NCBI GenBank assembly: GCA_937967505.1
Contig: CALCJM010000073.1
Span: 1-42,706, forward strand
Direction: 5' to 3'
From: an uncultured Pirellulaceae bacterium
Lineage (GTDB): Bacteria > Planctomycetota > Planctomycetia > Pirellulales > Pirellulaceae
DNA length: 42,706 bases
Positions 8,990 to 16,667 of the stretch are shown here, one piece after another. Below the pieces are notes generated by a model. It searched no databases. It was not told where the DNA came from and saw only the letters and a program-made list of their open reading frames with translations. Position 1 is the first letter of the stretch; each line of letters opens with the position of its first letter. Made by a program: the position numbers and the translations under genes.

Positions 8990-9442
8990 TCATTGTGCCC
9001 GCCATTGTCCAGCTTTGATCCAACCCATCTTGCCAAACCCACCCACAAAATAACAGGCAACCGGCGTCAATTCCATCATCGCAAAATCGCCAAAGTTTGC
9101 CCACTGTGCCGCAGCGGGATGGGTTCGTACATACTTTGATTTGGCGGCCTCCGATCCGCTTTCACTAACAGGCTGCACATGCCCCTGTAGTGTCAGTCGT
9201 GCATCGGACAAATCTCCCTCGTTTCCAGTGACCAGCAATGAAGCCCTGTCATCGGCGCGTAAATTTTTGGAATGAGTCGAAAGCGCACTGAACAGGAACA
9301 CACAGTTACCATTCTCCAGCAGCGTGTAGGGAGCGGCGGATACAAATGGAAACCCCGGGGTAGCGACCGAATGGGTTGCCAATGCGCCGGAAGTCTGCAA
9401 CAGCAAGAGCCGCTGTGCGTCCAGAGTTAAGTCATCGGACAT
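8990..9442 (-). CDS. Pyridoxamine 5'-phosphate oxidase-like FMN-binding split-barrel protein
   Basis: A 150-residue protein with the split-barrel pattern of the PNPOx/HugZ superfamily. After a helical start (DAQRLLLLQTSGALATHS) it has a strand pair FPFVSAAPYTLLENGNCVFLFSALSTHSKNLRADDRASLLV, typical of FMN-binding members, with the S-x-H-x-x-N-L stretch at the flavin phosphate. It ends in ACYFVGGFGKMGWI, resembling the HugZ-type FxxVGGFGxAxWI motif. HugZ proteins bind or degrade haem, but this copy lacks the extra C-terminal domain of HugZ, so a general flavin or haem-linked oxidoreductase is the safer name. It is convergent with the GGQ-protein gene, 42 bp apart. Confidence 0.78.
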   Translation of the reverse strand: MSDDLTLDAQRLLLLQTSGALATHSVATPGFPFVSAAPYTLLENGNCVFLFSALSTHSKNLRADDRASLLVTGNEGDLSDARLTLQGHVQPVSESGSEAAKSKYVRTHPAAAQWANFGDFAMMELTPVACYFVGGFGKMGWIKAGQWRAQ

Positions 9443-9736
9443 GGGTGGACCCGGTTTTTCTGTTTGGGTTTAAGTTGTCATTGCCAGCTGGTACAAACAA
9501 TCATCGACGGTATTGTAGACCGCAGTGCGATGCCGGTATCGCTGCCCCGAGCAGATACTGTTCCGTTACGGGGGTTTGGGAAAAATAACGCTAGCGGACA
9601 CTATGTCCGTGATTGTACTGATTTAACAGCCAACTTCGCGAACGGCACTTGCCAACCGTTTGATAAGCGTCAGAATCGATTCCGCCGTTTGAGGTTTCTT
9701 TTGTGGTCCCTATATTTTTTTGTTAACAAGGTAAAT

Positions 9737-11293
9737 ATGTCCAAGCCAGCAAAGTCACTCCGTTCCAAGACCCCGTCGCGCCGCAAAACCCCGTACCGCT
9801 ATTGCCAATTGGAGTCGAAATTACTTCTGGCGGGCATCGAATTGCTGGGCAGCGAGGTATTGATTGGAGGAACCACTGACAATGACCGGGCGGTCGTCTC
9901 TCAGACCGGCAGCACGATCACGGTAACCCAAACTGGTTTCGCGACACAGACCTTTGCCGCGTCAGAGGTCGATTCAATTTTGTTCATCGGTCTTGCCGGC
10001 GACGACTATTTTGAAAACCAGACTGCCATCCCCAGTCGTGCCTTCGGCCAGGTTGGCAACGACACACTGATTGGTGGATCGGGCAACGACCGGCTGATTG
10101 GCAACAGCCAGAACGACATCATTCGCGGCAACGGCGGTGATGACTTTCTGGTCGCCGGGATTGGCGACGACATTGTCGATGGTGGTGACGGAGCCGATCG
10201 CGTTCTGGGGATTAATGGAACCAACACAATCACCGGAGGCAACGGAGACGACCTGTTGTTTGGTGGAAACGGTATTGATCGCATTGCAGGCAATGCGGGC
10301 GATGACGTGATGGCCGGAAACGATGGCAACGACACGTTGATCGGCGGCGAAGGTGATGATTCGGGATTCGGTGGGGCTGACGACGATGTGCTCGAAATGG
10401 GGGCGGGGGCCGACTTCGGTTTTGGCCAATCCGGCGCTGATACAATCTCGGGTGGAACAGGTAATGATCGTCTTGGTGGCGGCGATGGTGACGATGTGCT
10501 CCAAGGCGACGCGGGCAGCGATCGCATGGCAGGCAACGCCGGCAACGATCGCGTTGGGGTCGATGGTAGCAGAAGAGACTTTCAGGTTAAGGCATTTGGT
10601 GGTCGTCTGGAAATGGTCGATTTCAGGGACGACACTCTGGGAGACAAGGATGCGACGTTCTCATTCGAGGAGGCCGGATTTTCTGACGGTGTGCAAGATC
10701 GAAATGTTGCCCAGAACGTTCCGTGGGAAATTACTGTCCAGCCTGTTGTTGCGGCCAACACTGATGGCTCAAATCGTTCTGAATTCATGGGCAATGCCGA
10801 ACAGGAAGCCGAGATCAAAGTACTGGTCGATCGTATTTTCGCTCAGGCGGGCGTCGATGTGACGTGGCTGCGGGAACGTCGGACAAACAACAGCTTTTTC
10901 AATGTTGGCGGCGCTACACGTCCCGCAGAAGATTTGCAAACCATTATTGATCGAGGCGACAGCTCGGGACTTGGCAGCAGCGATCCCAACGTGATCGATA
11001 TGTATTTTGTAGAACGCCATCCGGCATCGCCAACACAAAGTGAAAATGTTGCGACTGGATTGTCGGCGGTAGGCACCAGTGGCGTTGCCATCCAGGTAGG
11101 AGACAATCTGGTTGATTTCTTTGGTGGGCGCGAGGCCATCGCGCGGGTGATTGCTCACGAAATGGCGCATAATCTTGGCCTGGAACATACCACCAGCACA
11201 ACCAATTTGCTGCGAGTCCCGGTCGTAGGTGACCGTCTGACGGCCGGGCAGATCTCGGCAATCCGCAGCAGTTCCTTTACTCGAAGAGTCTGA
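9737..11293 (+). CDS. RTX-repeat (hemolysin-type) metzincin-like secreted protease
   Basis: A 518-residue protein. The N-terminus is basic and contains YRYCQLESKLLLAGIE, a LEPR-XLL-like motif that in planctomycetes marks large exported proteins. Residues about 105-280 are a run of Asp/Gly-rich nonapeptides (GGSGNDRLIG, GGNGDDLLFGG, GGTGNDRLGG and others), the calcium-binding RTX fold. The C-terminal part (about 340-518) has a zinc-protease signature HEMAHNLGLEH (474-484), which fits HExxHxxGxxH of metzincins. The Met-turn position reads TNLLRV, with Leu where Met is expected. The ATG at 9737 has AAGG upstream; the frame is open to 9464 without coding features. Order is unusual: RTX repeats precede the catalytic domain, whereas serralysins have them after it. 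Confidence 0.82.
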   Translation: MSKPAKSLRSKTPSRRKTPYRYCQLESKLLLAGIELLGSEVLIGGTTDNDRAVVSQTGSTITVTQTGFATQTFAASEVDSILFIGLAGDDYFENQTAIPSRAFGQVGNDTLIGGSGNDRLIGNSQNDIIRGNGGDDFLVAGIGDDIVDGGDGADRVLGINGTNTITGGNGDDLLFGGNGIDRIAGNAGDDVMAGNDGNDTLIGGEGDDSGFGGADDDVLEMGAGADFGFGQSGADTISGGTGNDRLGGGDGDDVLQGDAGSDRMAGNAGNDRVGVDGSRRDFQVKAFGGRLEMVDFRDDTLGDKDATFSFEEAGFSDGVQDRNVAQNVPWEITVQPVVAANTDGSNRSEFMGNAEQEAEIKVLVDRIFAQAGVDVTWLRERRTNNSFFNVGGATRPAEDLQTIIDRGDSSGLGSSDPNVIDMYFVERHPASPTQSENVATGLSAVGTSGVAIQVGDNLVDFFGGREAIARVIAHEMAHNLGLEHTTSTTNLLRVPVVGDRLTAGQISAIRSSSFTRRV

Positions 11294-11362
11294 TCTGAGA
11301 GCCAGACCGGGCTGGCCGCTAAAATGCCCCAGTTCTGCGGCGCTGGCAGAGCGATATGGTTC

Positions 11363-11459
11363 GCAGGTAACTATCGCCCGTCGTTGCCGACGTGTGTAGT
11401 TGCCGACGCGCGTAATTGCCTATGTGCACAGTTCCCTATGTGCACAGTTGCCTATCGCC
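11363..11459. repeat. Degenerate 16-nt tandem repeats upstream of yqgE/algH
   Basis: Six consecutive units, five of exactly 16 nt: 11380 GTCGTTGCCGACGTGT, 11396 GTAGTTGCCGACGCGC, 11412 GTAATTGCCTATGTGC, 11428 ACAGTTCCCTATGTGC, 11444 ACAGTTGCCTATCGCC, preceded by a weaker unit at 11363. The array ends 22 bp before the ATG at 11482. The regular length suggests duplication by slippage; the units could also be direct-repeat binding sites. Confidence 0.7.
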
Positions 11460-11481
11460 CGGTTTGCGATACGATAACGGT

Positions 11482-12042
11482 ATGAGAAATCTGCAAGGGC
11501 ACTTATTGATCGCGGTTCCCGACCTAGAGGATGGCAACTTCTTCCGGTCGGTGGTACTGATGTTGCACCATGACCAGTTCGGTGCCAGCGGGGTGGTGCT
11601 CAATCGCCCCACCGAGGTCACCGTGCGCGAGGCATGGCAGAATAGTGTTTCTGAAAACACCCTACCGGCCGATGAGATCCTGCAAGAGGAAAAGATACAG
11701 ATTGGTGGCCCGGTCGACGGGCCGTTGATTGTATTGCACGAGAATTCCGCAATGGCCGAACAAAACGTGATGCCGGGGGTGTACATGTCGGTCGACCGGG
11801 ATTCCGTCGAACAGATCATCCGGCAGCCCGCAAGTCGTTTTCGTGTCTATTCCGGTTACTCGGGGTGGGCACCGAACCAACTGGAGACTGAAGTGGACGC
11901 CGGTGGGTGGATGATTACCCGAGCGAATTCAAATCACGTTTTTTCCGACGCCCCGGAACTGTGGTCAAATGTTTGTGAGATGTTTTCTGCGTCGGTGATT
12001 GGCCTGCCGGTGCGGCCGGGGGCAGATCCCAATCTAAATTAG
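11482..12042 (+). CDS. YqgE/AlgH family protein
   Basis: A 186-residue protein matching the UPF0301 YqgE/AlgH family from end to end. It opens RNLQGHLLIAVPDLEDGNFFRSVVLMLHHDQFGASGVVLNRPTE (family pattern 'G.lLiA.P.l.D..F.rsVv.l..H...GA.GlvlNrp'), has the central IQIGGPVDGPLIVLHE, and ends with a VYSGYSGWAPNQLETEVDAGGWM block that is the family hallmark. The biochemical role is unknown; AlgH was first linked to alginate control in Pseudomonas. The start is the ATG at 11482, where homologous sequence begins; the upstream in-frame extension only translates the 16-nt repeats. Confidence 0.9.
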   Translation: MRNLQGHLLIAVPDLEDGNFFRSVVLMLHHDQFGASGVVLNRPTEVTVREAWQNSVSENTLPADEILQEEKIQIGGPVDGPLIVLHENSAMAEQNVMPGVYMSVDRDSVEQIIRQPASRFRVYSGYSGWAPNQLETEVDAGGWMITRANSNHVFSDAPELWSNVCEMFSASVIGLPVRPGADPNLN

Positions 12043-12073
12043 TGATTTACTCGACGTTCGGTATTGTTATGAC

Positions 12074-13201
12074 ATGTACCCTTGCCCATATTCATTCACG
12101 GGCGCGACCTTCCGACGGAACATCCGCATTTCCACCCCAAGACGAGTCCCAATCTTGCGACGTAAGCGAATATCTTTTTTTCCTGTCAAACGCGCCCGTG
12201 GAAGGTTTGCTGCGATCGCAGAGGCTATTTTTGCCGCGCTGATCGCATTGGCGGGCGTCATTTTATTGGCGGTAACCATTACGCTGAACGTGCTACTGTC
12301 CTCCCCCGGCCAGATGTATATCTCGGCAGGATACCTTTCGCTCAGGATTGTTTTGGCGGTAGCCATGATCGCGATTGGATGCTACTACATTGTCGGGCTG
12401 TTGTGGAAAGTCAGTGTCTCGCGCGAGCGGCGCGAGGCATTGGTCAATCGCGCCGGCGAGATTGATTTGCTGAACGATTTCCGCCGACGACGTGACGACC
12501 TGCCTGCGGTGCCTGTCGAACCACCACTGCAAGGGACGCGGTTTCCGTTTCGATTGGCACCTTCCAAACGGAACATCTGGGGCCTGATCACATCGGCCAT
12601 CATGAGCGTGATGTTGGTAGCGATTGCATCGATTCTGGTTCCTACAGCATTTACAGAAGCGCGGCAGGCCGCCCCCGGAGCTATTGCTATCATCTTTTCA
12701 CCGCTTATTTGTATCGCGGCTGTCTGGTTTCTGTATCGTTTTTTCCGCCAGCTGCTAAAATTGACCGGCATCGGCCCGACCATTATTGAACTGTCAGATT
12801 ACCCCTTGCATCCCGGATCAGAATGCCAGGTTAGACTTTTCCAGCCGGGGCGTATACGTTTGAAGGTGCTCACGGCGTGGCTGGTTTGTCAGGAGGAAGC
12901 CACCTTCGATCAGGGAACCGACATTCGCACCGAAAAACGCGATGTCTTCCGCAGCCGACTGTTCCGCAAAAGAGCAGTGAACGTCTCGCCTGAGCGACCG
13001 TTCGAGACGGAATTTGCCATGGTGATTCCACCCGCAGCGATGCACTCATTTAAATCCGCCAACAACCGAGTTCGATGGAAAATTATCGTTCAAGCAGAAG
13101 CAAAAGGATGGCCGCGGCTCAATCGCACGTTTCGGCTTTCGGTGTACCCGCGCACCGTCATCGAAACTCGAAAAGTCGCCGCAGCCCCAAACCACCGTTG
13201 A
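12074..13201 (+). CDS. Membrane protein with C-terminal arrestin-like domain (unknown function)
   Basis: A 375-residue protein with four predicted membrane segments: two near residues 45-100 (IFAALIALAGVILLAVTITLNVLL and IVLAVAMIAIGCYYIVGLLW) and two near 175-225 (ITSAIMSVMLVAIASILVPTAF and IAIIFSPLICIAAVWFLY). Basic linkers lie between them. The C-terminal 140 residues are soluble and look like an arrestin/Spo0M-type beta sandwich: YPLHPGSECQVRLFQPGRI, then a late strand pair NNRVRWKIIVQAEAKGWPRLNRTFRLSVYP. No enzyme motif is visible. It starts 32 bp after the yqgE/algH stop and overlaps the next gene, so the three are probably one transcript. Confidence 0.6.
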   Translation: MYPCPYSFTGATFRRNIRISTPRRVPILRRKRISFFPVKRARGRFAAIAEAIFAALIALAGVILLAVTITLNVLLSSPGQMYISAGYLSLRIVLAVAMIAIGCYYIVGLLWKVSVSRERREALVNRAGEIDLLNDFRRRRDDLPAVPVEPPLQGTRFPFRLAPSKRNIWGLITSAIMSVMLVAIASILVPTAFTEARQAAPGAIAIIFSPLICIAAVWFLYRFFRQLLKLTGIGPTIIELSDYPLHPGSECQVRLFQPGRIRLKVLTAWLVCQEEATFDQGTDIRTEKRDVFRSRLFRKRAVNVSPERPFETEFAMVIPPAAMHSFKSANNRVRWKIIVQAEAKGWPRLNRTFRLSVYPRTVIETRKVAAAPNHR

Positions 13202-13638
13202 TCGAAATCGAACTGGAACTGTCCAAGGGACAGACTGTCTTCCAGCCAGGTGACTACTTGATGTGCGAATACCGCCTGCGTGGTATCGAGGGGTTGGATG
13301 TGACATCGCTGGAAGCTTCCGTCATCTGGATTACCGAAGGCAAAGGCAGCGAAGACATTGGTGTCCACTTTTTTCAAAGGTTTACCAAAGATGCGCTGAA
13401 CCGCAATACACTTGCGACTCCCAAGCGGCTTAGCACCGTTCTGCCCAACAGCCCACTTTCTTATTCCGGTCAAATCGTTCAAATCCGCTGGAACGTACGC
13501 ATTCGAATGTTTTATAACGAACAGCAGGAAATCAGCCGCGATCTTGAATTTCAGCTGGGCAACGCACTCATTCCCGTCGTCACTGCGGGCGATGATGATC
13601 CCCCACCCCCCATCTCTCCTCACACTGACACGTCATAA
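13198..13638 (+). CDS. Arrestin-like beta-sandwich protein (unknown function)
   Basis: About 146 residues, beginning LIEIELELSKGQTVFQPGDYLMCEYRLRG, a typical first sheet of arrestin-like domains, and ending with QIRWNVRIRMFYNEQQEISRDLEFQLG, which resembles the last strands of the preceding protein. I place the start at the TTG at 13198 because it overlaps the upstream stop codon as TTGA, a common arrangement for coupled translation, and because the recognisable fold begins there. ATGs at 13075 and 13108 in the same frame would give a longer overlap in a second frame of the upstream gene. The tail (DDDPPPPISPHTDTS) is acidic and proline-rich. Confidence 0.5.
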   Translation: MIEIELELSKGQTVFQPGDYLMCEYRLRGIEGLDVTSLEASVIWITEGKGSEDIGVHFFQRFTKDALNRNTLATPKRLSTVLPNSPLSYSGQIVQIRWNVRIRMFYNEQQEISRDLEFQLGNALIPVVTAGDDDPPPPISPHTDTS

Positions 13639-13783
13639 CAAAAGCGCGTTATCAATAATGCGTTAACAATAATGGCTCGGCAGACCGACAGTGAGTGCGG
13701 TGTGTTAACAAATTTAATAACTTCAGCAACTCGCTGCTGCCGGTTTGAGCCGTTTCCCCTCGGCAGGAGCGGCAGGGGCCTTG

Positions 13784-13819
13784 TCCGAGTGCTCCGAGTG
13801 CTCCGAGTGCTCCGAATGC
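13784..13819. repeat. Four tandem 9-bp units
   Basis: TCCGAGTGC is repeated three times and followed by TCCGAATGC. It lies in the 228-bp gap between the arrestin-like gene and the P-loop ATPase gene. The length is a multiple of three, but no coding frame is credible here. Confidence 0.7.
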
Positions 13820-13866
13820 TCAGCAGAGACATCATCAAGCCCCCATCGACCGATTAAGAATTCGAC

Positions 13867-14625
13867 GTGGAACCTCCCATACAGACAGCTCAATTAAGTC
13901 AGTCAACCGGCCGGACTGTCAACCCTTTCTCCGCCGGTGCCATTTCCGGCGGCCGTTTACCGTACCTATTTTCCGATGCGCGATCCCGGCAGGATCTGGA
14001 ACACAACTTTCAGCAGCACGACTTCATCGCTCAGCTGGTTGGCCCTCATGGTTCAGGAAAAACGACGCTGGCCCACGAACTGTGGAGGCGATATCGAGAC
14101 CGGTTTCCAACGCTGGTAGAGGTAACCATCCGGGGGCCGAAAAATATTCGCAGGACCATCAAACACTCAGGCGGCCGCCGCATGTTGCTGGTTGACGGGA
14201 TCGAGCGTTTAAACTGGCTCAATCGGCGACTACTATTGAGCCAGTTTTCCAACCGCGTTCCCGGGGGCAGGGCAGGGCAGGGGGATGGTTGCCCGGGCGA
14301 TGGTTTAATCGTCACCAGTCATCGTGCCGTTGGGGGGCTGCCGATAATTTTCCAGACTTCCTTCGATGCCGCGCTGCTTGATCGCATTGTCAAAAAACTG
14401 ATGCAGCTCAATGGAGATAACGACATTGACAAAGCGCTCCTAGCGGAATCGCCGGGCTGGCAATGGGAATCAATCTCTTGGGAATCAATCTCTTGCGATT
14501 TACTGGCCCGGCACGGAGAAAACGGACGCGCGATTCTGATGGATTTGTACGACCTGTACCAATCAAATTCCATCAATCAGCATCCGGAAAAAAAGCCACT
14601 TTCTTTCGCCCGCGGGAAAAACTAG
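13867..14625 (+). CDS. P-loop ATPase (AAA/NACHT-like fold, unknown role)
   Basis: A 252-residue protein that starts with GTG at 13867; no ATG fits. An N-terminal NPFSAGAISGGRLPYLFSD segment precedes a Walker A motif GPHGSGKT (59-66) and a Walker B-like stretch RRMLLVDGIERL (about 110-121), and TSHR further on is a likely sensor position. It resembles short AAA-type ATPases of planctomycetes that follow membrane proteins. Two low-complexity intrusions are seen: PGGRAGQGDGCPG, encoded by a G-run tract at 14263-14284, and a direct duplication WESISWESIS encoded by a 15-bp tandem repeat near 14464-14493. The gene follows the arrestin-like pair on the same strand, so it may energise the same process. 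Confidence 0.62.
   Translation: MEPPIQTAQLSQSTGRTVNPFSAGAISGGRLPYLFSDARSRQDLEHNFQQHDFIAQLVGPHGSGKTTLAHELWRRYRDRFPTLVEVTIRGPKNIRRTIKHSGGRRMLLVDGIERLNWLNRRLLLSQFSNRVPGGRAGQGDGCPGDGLIVTSHRAVGGLPIIFQTSFDAALLDRIVKKLMQLNGDNDIDKALLAESPGWQWESISWESISCDLLARHGENGRAILMDLYDLYQSNSINQHPEKKPLSFARGKN
14263..14284 (+). other. Potential G-quadruplex inside the P-loop ATPase gene
   Basis: Four runs of three or more G separated by CA: GGGGG-CA-GGG-CA-GGG-CA-GGGGG, on the coding strand. This meets the classic G3+N1-7 rule with two-base loops. In the mRNA it could form a stable structure between the Walker B region and the sensor region. Confidence 0.6.
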
Positions 14626-14775
14626 ACTATGGTGGTCGGGACGATTCCCGTTTTGTTTATTGGCACCGCCCGTTTGAATCGACGTGCTTTGCCGCCCTCA
14701 TTCAGACGATAATGTTGCTGCCAGAATGGCCACTTCCGCGCGTCATTTCCTCTGTCGCCAACAACGAATTGCCTC

Positions 14776-16350
14776 ATGTTTTTTGCGTTCTGTCGATCTC
14801 CATTCTGCTCTGGTCCATGGGTGTTCGGGATATGTCCCAAACTTGCATCCAACCGAAGACAATGTTTCGCTCCGGGACCGTGTTTCACCGCCGCATTGGT
14901 CGTGGTTTCGACACTGCTGATTTCCGCTGAAACGGCCACCGCCCAGATGCGTTTTTACCGGCCGCCGGTTCGATACGTACCGCGTTATCAAGTACCGCGT
15001 TACCGCCCACCGGCGGCGCAACGATTCCGGTTAACGCCGCCGAACGTTCGACCGGGCGTCCCGACTTATGGGCAACCCACTCCGGCGCAACCTACCCCGG
15101 CGCAACCACCGACTCGACCATCGGGTAAAACAACGGACACTGCCAAATCTTCGGTTCCACAAAATCGCTCTGGCAGCAAAGTGCCCGAACGCTATGTGCG
15201 CCCATCCTACAAACCCGAATCGGCCTACCCACGTATTGCAGGCGATTTTGAAAAACAAAAGGCAATTCTGATCTCGGTGTGTGAACTTTTGCCCACTCAC
15301 GAAGACGTGCTGGTGCAGCTGGTGAACGCCTGCCAGGGCCATATCACGGTTGGAATCCTTGTTGATAACCGCAATCAGTTGGTCGATGCGACGCGCGTGC
15401 TGATGAAACAGGACCGCGCGTATGACCACGTCAAATTTTACAACGTGGACCTCGACACGATCTGGTTGCGCGATTTTGGGCCAAGAATTGGCGAACTGGA
15501 AAACGGAGACGCCGTTTCGTTTGATTTTTTGTACGAAGGCACGCGGCCACTGGACGAAAAAATGCCCAAGACGTGGTCCAAGCTGACACGTGAACGCTAC
15601 CACGCGGTCCCGTGGACAATGCAGGGCGGCAATCTGCTGTTTAACGGGCGCGGGCTGGCCCTGACCACCAATCGCATCTTCAAAGACAACTACGTGCGGT
15701 TTGAGAATCTGTTGCCGGGTACCGACCCGGAAGTTGAACGCCGCACGATGGTGATCGAAGAGTTTAAAAAGAACTGCAACCTAAAAGAAATTGTCGTGCT
15801 GGAGCCGCTACGGAACGAGGCCACTCGACACGTGGACATGTTCGCCGCGTTTGTGGCCCACGACCATCTGGTCGTCGCATCGCTGGACCGCAAGTCGGAC
15901 CCGGTCAACGCGTCAGTACTCGATCGCAACGTCAAAAAACTTAAAACCGTGAGGATTGATGGCAAGCCATTGAAGGTGACCCGGGTTCCCACCCCGGCAA
16001 GACAGGGGAAGTTCTGGAGCACTTTCACCAATGTCATTTTTGCCAACGACTTGGTTATTTTACCGTCGTTTGATGACAACCCCCGAGCCTACGTGGAACG
16101 GGCGGTCGCGGTTTACAAATCCGTGCTTCCGAACCATACAATCAAGGTCGTCAACACAACGACGCTAAAGAAGCTGGAGGGCTCCGTGCACTGCATGAGT
16201 ATCAACATTCCCCAGTTTGCAAAATTGCCGCCGAAATATCTGTCTTTGCAAAAGGCAATAGCTTGGATCAAGGCGGGGAAGATGCCCTCGAAGAAAACGA
16301 GCGACACCAAGACCATCTCAGTGCCAAACACCAATATTGAGGCTCGATGA
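14776..16350 (+). CDS. Secreted agmatine/peptidyl-arginine deiminase-like enzyme (PAD_porph family)
   Basis: A 524-residue protein of the guanidino-modifying superfamily. The N-terminus has a probable signal segment (CFTAALVVVSTLLISAETATAQ), followed by a Pro/Tyr/Arg-rich linker with PTPAQ repeats (about residues 58-125). The catalytic domain has every expected landmark: DTIWLRDFGP, MQGGNLLFNG, ATRHVDMFAAF and the nucleophile Cys473 in GSVHCMSINIP. Family members hydrolyse agmatine to N-carbamoylputrescine or, in Porphyromonas, deiminate C-terminal arginines of proteins. An exported location favours a peptide or protein substrate, but this is inference. The ATG at 14776 is the only good start before the signal segment; it places about 30 residues before the hydrophobic core, so the true start may be slightly later. 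Confidence 0.82.
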   Translation: MFFAFCRSPFCSGPWVFGICPKLASNRRQCFAPGPCFTAALVVVSTLLISAETATAQMRFYRPPVRYVPRYQVPRYRPPAAQRFRLTPPNVRPGVPTYGQPTPAQPTPAQPPTRPSGKTTDTAKSSVPQNRSGSKVPERYVRPSYKPESAYPRIAGDFEKQKAILISVCELLPTHEDVLVQLVNACQGHITVGILVDNRNQLVDATRVLMKQDRAYDHVKFYNVDLDTIWLRDFGPRIGELENGDAVSFDFLYEGTRPLDEKMPKTWSKLTRERYHAVPWTMQGGNLLFNGRGLALTTNRIFKDNYVRFENLLPGTDPEVERRTMVIEEFKKNCNLKEIVVLEPLRNEATRHVDMFAAFVAHDHLVVASLDRKSDPVNASVLDRNVKKLKTVRIDGKPLKVTRVPTPARQGKFWSTFTNVIFANDLVILPSFDDNPRAYVERAVAVYKSVLPNHTIKVVNTTTLKKLEGSVHCMSINIPQFAKLPPKYLSLQKAIAWIKAGKMPSKKTSDTKTISVPNTNIEAR

Positions 16351-16667
16351 TATCGACGGCCGGTCGCACCAACACTCACGTTCCACCCGATCGTGCTTTC
16401 CTTGGGCCCTGCTTTCATGCGGCCTTGCTTTCATCAAGCCGGTTTTGGGATAAATCAAAACAGGGACAAATCGAGCGGCAAGTCGTTGCTAGGATACTGA
16501 CTGATTGACCTCGATTGGTCTCGGTGGTGTCACAGTGCAGCACATCAAACGACACTTTAGGCGAATGGCAGTTGAGAACCTCCCACCACGCCAGGTAACA
16601 TTTCCATTGGCCGTTGGCTCAAATAGTGTGTCGCTGGTGTGGTATGATCCAAGTCCGATCTCCCACA
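16351..16667. other. Intergenic gap
   Basis: A 317-bp gap without a reading frame of coding character. It contains a degenerate piece of the nested-hairpin repeat (16556-16600) and a weak hairpin with TTTT near 16420-16450 that might end the deiminase transcript. Confidence 0.45.
16556..16600. repeat. Degenerate partial copy of the nested-hairpin repeat
   Basis: TTTAGGCGAATGGCAGTTGA matches the 5' arm of the repeat at 4994 with two changes over 20 bases. The following 25 bases are only weakly similar, and the central GCTGCCAGC hairpin is missing. It lies about 70 bp before the CHK-kinase start. Confidence 0.5.

Noticed and set aside
9974..10545. Long minus-strand frames with Ser/Pro repeats or Val/Ala repeats across the RTX gene.
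   Set aside because: They are shadows of the repetitive Gly/Asp codons of the RTX gene on the plus strand.
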